From Streptomyces griseus (GTDB taxonomy: Bacteria; Actinomycetota; Actinomycetes; Streptomycetales; Streptomycetaceae), in the NCBI RefSeq assembly GCF_900460065.1, contig NZ_UAVD01000052.1, positions 248,001 through 312,000 of the forward strand: a stretch of 64,000 bases of DNA, in the 5' to 3' direction. Shown here piece after piece: positions 61,162 to 64,000 of the stretch. Within the stretch, counting starts at the first letter, position 1, and each line of letters opens with the position of its first letter. A program made the translations under genes and the position numbers. The notes under the pieces were generated by a model. That model did no database searches and had not been told where the DNA came from. It saw only the letters and a list, made by a program, of their open reading frames with translations.

Positions 61162-62199
61162 TCACGCCTGCTGGTGCAGCGTCCGGGGATCCACCGCGTG
61201 GGCGAACGGCAGACCGTGCGCGTAGCGTTCGAGCTCGTCGACGGCGGCGTCCGCGAGTCGGTGGAGCTCACCGCCCTGGGACCCGGCGATGTGCGGGGTC
61301 AGAAGGACGTTCGGCAGCTCGTAGAGAGGTGAGTCGGCGGGCAGGACCTCCGGTTCCGTGTGGTCGAGCACGGCGTTCAGGCGTCCGGCGACCAGTTCCT
61401 TCACCAGCGCTCCGGTGTCCACCAGGGAACCGCGCGCGGTGTTGACGAGGGTCGCTCCGTCCCGCATGAGGGCGAGGCGCCCCGCGTCGAACAGGTGCCG
61501 GGTCGAGGGGAGCTCGGGGGCATGGATGCTGACGACGTCGCTCTGTGCCGCCAGGGCATCGAGGGCGGCGCGCTCCACGCCCAGGGCCCTGGCCCCCTCC
61601 TCGTCCAGGTACGGATCATGGACCAGGACGCGCAGGTCGTAGGGGCGCAGCAGTTCGACGACGCGGCGTCCGATGCGGGAGGCGCCGACGATGCCCACGG
61701 TCCGGCGGTAGTTGCCGACGGCGGGGAACCGGCTCAGGAGGTCCACCCGGGAGCGGGCCTCGCGGTAGACGCGGGCGCTCTCCAGGATCCGCTTGTTGGC
61801 GAAGAGGATCGCCGCGACCGTGTATTCGGCGACGGGCAGGGCGTTGGCCGTCGCGGCGGTGCTGACGGCGATGCCCCGGTCCCAGACGTCCTGGGTGATG
61901 TGGTGCTTGACGGAGCCGGCTGCGTGGACGACCGCGCGCAGCCGGGGCATGGCGCTCAGGGCCGCGGGGCCCAGCGGCGGGCAGCCCCAGCCGGTGAACA
62001 GGACCTCCGCCTCGTGGAGCCCGGTGCGCTGGGCGGGGTCGTCGGCGCCGAAGTCGGTGACGAGGAGGCCGGGGACGAGGTCGGCGACGCGGGTGAGCCG
62101 GTCCAGGGCCTCCGGGGCGAGGATCGCCGACCGGGTCTCGCCGCTCATCGCCAGGACGGTGCGGGGGCGGGTCCGCTGGGGCGCGGCGGAGTGGCTCAC
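61162..62199 (-). CDS. D-isomer-specific 2-hydroxyacid dehydrogenase
   Basis: A 345-residue NAD-dependent dehydrogenase. The Rossmann motif is VGIVGASRIGRRVVELL (the usual third Gly is Ser-adjacent, GASRIG), followed by the Arg in NTARGSLVDT, the Glu of LDHTEPEVLP and the catalytic His in LTPHIAGSQGGE. Substrate is unknown; the sugar context suggests a sugar-acid or phosphoglycerate analogue. GTG at 62199 overlaps the permease stop (GTGA), so it belongs to the transporter operon. Confidence 0.88.
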   Translation of the reverse strand: MSHSAAPQRTRPRTVLAMSGETRSAILAPEALDRLTRVADLVPGLLVTDFGADDPAQRTGLHEAEVLFTGWGCPPLGPAALSAMPRLRAVVHAAGSVKHHITQDVWDRGIAVSTAATANALPVAEYTVAAILFANKRILESARVYREARSRVDLLSRFPAVGNYRRTVGIVGASRIGRRVVELLRPYDLRVLVHDPYLDEEGARALGVERAALDALAAQSDVVSIHAPELPSTRHLFDAGRLALMRDGATLVNTARGSLVDTGALVKELVAGRLNAVLDHTEPEVLPADSPLYELPNVLLTPHIAGSQGGELHRLADAAVDELERYAHGLPFAHAVDPRTLHQQA

Positions 62200-63116
62200 T
62201 TGACGGCTCCTGCGGTGAGGCCCGAGCGCCAGAAGCGCTGGAGGCAGAGGAAGGCGACGATCAGGGGGACGACGGCGACGAGCGAGCCGATGATGACCAG
62301 CGGGTAGAGCTCCGGCTGCTGGTAGACGTTCTGGTTCCACATGTACAGGCCCAGGTTGACCGGGTAGAGCCGGTCGTCGTTGAGCATCATGAGCGCGCCG
62401 TAGAAGTTGTTCCAGTTCGCGGTGAACGAGAACAGGAAGATGGTCACGAACCCCGGCGCCAGCATCGGCAGGGCCACCTCCCTGAAGGTCCGCACCTCTC
62501 CCGCCCCGTCCATCCGGGCCGCTTCCAGGACCTCGCCCGGTACGTACCCCTCGGAGAAGACGCGGGCGAGGTAGACGCCGAACGGGTTCACCAGGCTGGG
62601 GATCAGGACGGCCCAGTAGGTGTTGACGAGGCCCAGTTCGGAGGCCATCAGGTAGAGCGGGAGCTGCACGACGGTGGAGGGGATGAGGACGCCGACGAGG
62701 ACGACCCCGAACCACCTCTCCCGGCCGCGGAAGGCGTACTTGTCGAAGGCGTAGCCGCAGGCCACCGAGATGAGGGTGGAGAGGCCGGAGGCGACGACGG
62801 TGTACAGGAGGCTGTTGAGCAGCCAGCGGACGAAGACTCCGTCGTTGTAGTCGAGGAGGGCGTTCAGGTTGGCCAGGAACTGGAAGTCGCCGAGGCTGAA
62901 CGGGTTGGTGGCGAACAGGTCCCGGTAGCTCTTGGTGGAGGCGATGAGGAGCCAGGTCAGCGGCATCAGGGTGTAGACGGCGACGACGGCGAGCACGCCG
63001 TTGACCATGACGCGGGAGGTGATGCCCCGGCTCCTGCGGCGGACCGGTGGGGCGGAGCGGCGTCCGGGTCGGCGGGGCGCGGGCGGCGCGTCGGGGGTGG
63101 CTGTCTGGGTGCTCAT
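62196..63116 (-). CDS. Carbohydrate ABC transporter permease (MalG-like)
   Basis: A 306-residue permease with six membrane segments after a basic Pro-rich N-terminus: VMVNGVLAVVAVYTLMPLTWLLI, LLNSLLYTVVASGLSTLISVACGYAF and so on. The EAA coupling loop is EAARMDGAGEVRTFREVALPMLAPG. ATG at 63116 overlaps the upstream permease stop (ATGA). It pairs with that protein to import a sugar; the binding lipoprotein and ATPase are not in the window. Confidence 0.92.
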   Translation of the reverse strand: MSTQTATPDAPPAPRRPGRRSAPPVRRRSRGITSRVMVNGVLAVVAVYTLMPLTWLLIASTKSYRDLFATNPFSLGDFQFLANLNALLDYNDGVFVRWLLNSLLYTVVASGLSTLISVACGYAFDKYAFRGRERWFGVVLVGVLIPSTVVQLPLYLMASELGLVNTYWAVLIPSLVNPFGVYLARVFSEGYVPGEVLEAARMDGAGEVRTFREVALPMLAPGFVTIFLFSFTANWNNFYGALMMLNDDRLYPVNLGLYMWNQNVYQQPELYPLVIIGSLVAVVPLIVAFLCLQRFWRSGLTAGAVK

Positions 63117-64000
63117 GAGGCCTTCCACCGGTTGCCGAGCTTGGTGACGACGAAGGACAGCAGGCCGGCGACGAGGGCGAGCAGGAGGGAACTCGCGGCG
63201 GCCAGGCCGTAGTCGTGGCCCTTGAAGGCCGCGGTGTAGATGAACATGGTCGGCGACCAGTCCTCGCCCATGGTGTTGGCGCGCAACTGGACGAGTTTGG
63301 GGGCGTCGAACAGCTGGATGGCGCCGACGCACGTGAACAGCAGGGTCAGCACGACGGTGGGACGGATCATGGGGATCTTGACCTGGAGGGCGGTGCGCAG
63401 GGCCCCGGCCCCGTCGACGGTCGCCGCTTCCAGGACCTCGCGGGGAACGGCCTGGAGACCGGCGTAGAAGATGATCATGTTGTAGCCGGTCCACTGCCAG
63501 GCGGAGATGTTGACGACCGAGAAGATCGCCTCGTCCTGGCCGAAGAAGTTCCACTGGGCGCCGAGCGCGTCGAGGGCGTCGGTGATCGGGCTGAGCCCCG
63601 GCGTGTAGAGGTAGAGCCAGATCAGCGAGGCGATCAGGCCGGGTACCGCGTGCGGCAGGAAGTAGGCGATCTGGAAGAAGCGCCGGGCCCGGGCCATGGT
63701 CGAGTCGACGAGCAGGGCCAGGACGAGCGCTCCGCCGACCATCGCGGGGATGTAGAGCGCGCAGTAGAGCGCGATGTTCCCGAACGAGCGGAGGAACGCC
63801 TCGCTTCCCAGGGCTTCGGTGAAGTTGCCGAATCCGGCGAAGGCCCGCTCGGTGCCGCCGAACCCCAGGCCGGAGGACTCCTCACGGTAGAGGCTCATCC
63901 AGGCCGCGTAGATCATCGGCAGGACCGTGACGGCGGTGAACAGGGCGAAGAACGGGACCGTGAACAGGGCGACCGCCCGGCGCTGTCCGCGTCGGGTCCC
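63113..64000 (-). CDS. Carbohydrate ABC transporter permease (MalF-like), 5' end outside window
   Basis: 296 residues visible; the frame runs open through the window edge (RRAVALFTVPFFALFTAVTVLP before an internal Met at 63916), so the start is beyond 64000. Membrane segments include YCALYIPAMVGGALVLALLV and AVPGLIASLIWLYLY; the EAA loop is EAATVDGAGALRTALQVKIPMIRPT. It is the partner of the MalG-like permease and first of the visible operon. Confidence 0.9.
   Translation of the reverse strand, partial: GTRRGQRRAVALFTVPFFALFTAVTVLPMIYAAWMSLYREESSGLGFGGTERAFAGFGNFTEALGSEAFLRSFGNIALYCALYIPAMVGGALVLALLVDSTMARARRFFQIAYFLPHAVPGLIASLIWLYLYTPGLSPITDALDALGAQWNFFGQDEAIFSVVNISAWQWTGYNMIIFYAGLQAVPREVLEAATVDGAGALRTALQVKIPMIRPTVVLTLLFTCVGAIQLFDAPKLVQLRANTMGEDWSPTMFIYTAAFKGHDYGLAAASSLLLALVAGLLSFVVTKLGNRWKAS

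Noticed and set aside
1..64000. tRNA, rRNA or CRISPR loci
   Set aside because: No cloverleaf-like or CRISPR-like patterns were noticed on reading both strands; a tRNAscan or CRISPR search was not possible.

Overview
The window is high-GC DNA with frequent GTG starts, strong G/C in third codon positions, many 4-base start/stop overlaps, AfsQ/VanRS-like two-component systems, a snapalysin-type protease and a CYP105-like P450-ferredoxin pair. All of this points to a Streptomyces or close relative. The mix of regulators, secreted hydrolases, IS debris and one giant biosynthetic gene suggests an accessory or arm-proximal region rather than core chromosome.

1-22 kb: an ECF41-type sigma factor follows a FAD/NAD(P) oxidoreductase, with an ECF41-like promoter upstream. 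Next come a PPOX-fold protein, a GNAT, and a large secreted subtilase. A response regulator-kinase-lipoprotein operon follows on the minus strand, then an APH(3'')-like kinase convergent with a CASTOR/POLLUX-type channel, and a methyltransferase preceded by a coupled 32-codon ORF. A secreted lipase is divergent from a TetR gene. A MOSC gene has an IS5/IS427-type insertion sequence at its stop codon, followed by a degenerate second transposase.

22-39 kb: an alpha/beta hydrolase with inverted operators, DedA, a TerB-like protein, ferredoxin-P450, an FBP zinc-finger protein divergent from TetR-GDSL esterase, snapalysin, a sirtuin, and an iron-siderophore ABC operon. A VanJ-like membrane nuclease-fold protein is divergent from a VanR/VanS-like pair, which is coupled to an MhuD-type heme-degrading monooxygenase.

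39-51.6 kb: one 4181-residue hybrid megasynthase, read as FAAL-ACP-KS-AT-KR-ACP-C-A-PCP-C followed by a C-terminal domain. That domain matches, motif by motif, cyanobacterial acyl-ACP reductase (AAR), including a candidate catalytic cysteine. This replaces the usual thioesterase or SDR-type reductase and is the strongest novelty candidate. A 25-codon start-coupled ORF follows and then breaks off.

51.6-64 kb: a five-gene, mostly translationally coupled set (SWIM zinc finger, helical partner, VWA protein, MoxR AAA ATPase, DUF5682/TraB-like protein) that looks like an uncharacterised MoxR-VWA ternary system. It is followed by a sugar-catabolism locus (SIS isomerase/deaminase and class II aldolase) convergent with a 2-hydroxyacid dehydrogenase and two MalFG-type permeases, the last cut by the window edge.

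A thread through the window is a family of short MITE-like elements (8397-8573, 12457-12565, 36583-36754). They share a core, have termini resembling IS5-family ends or their own inverted repeats, and sit in frame inside gene 5' ends or exactly on TAG stop codons.
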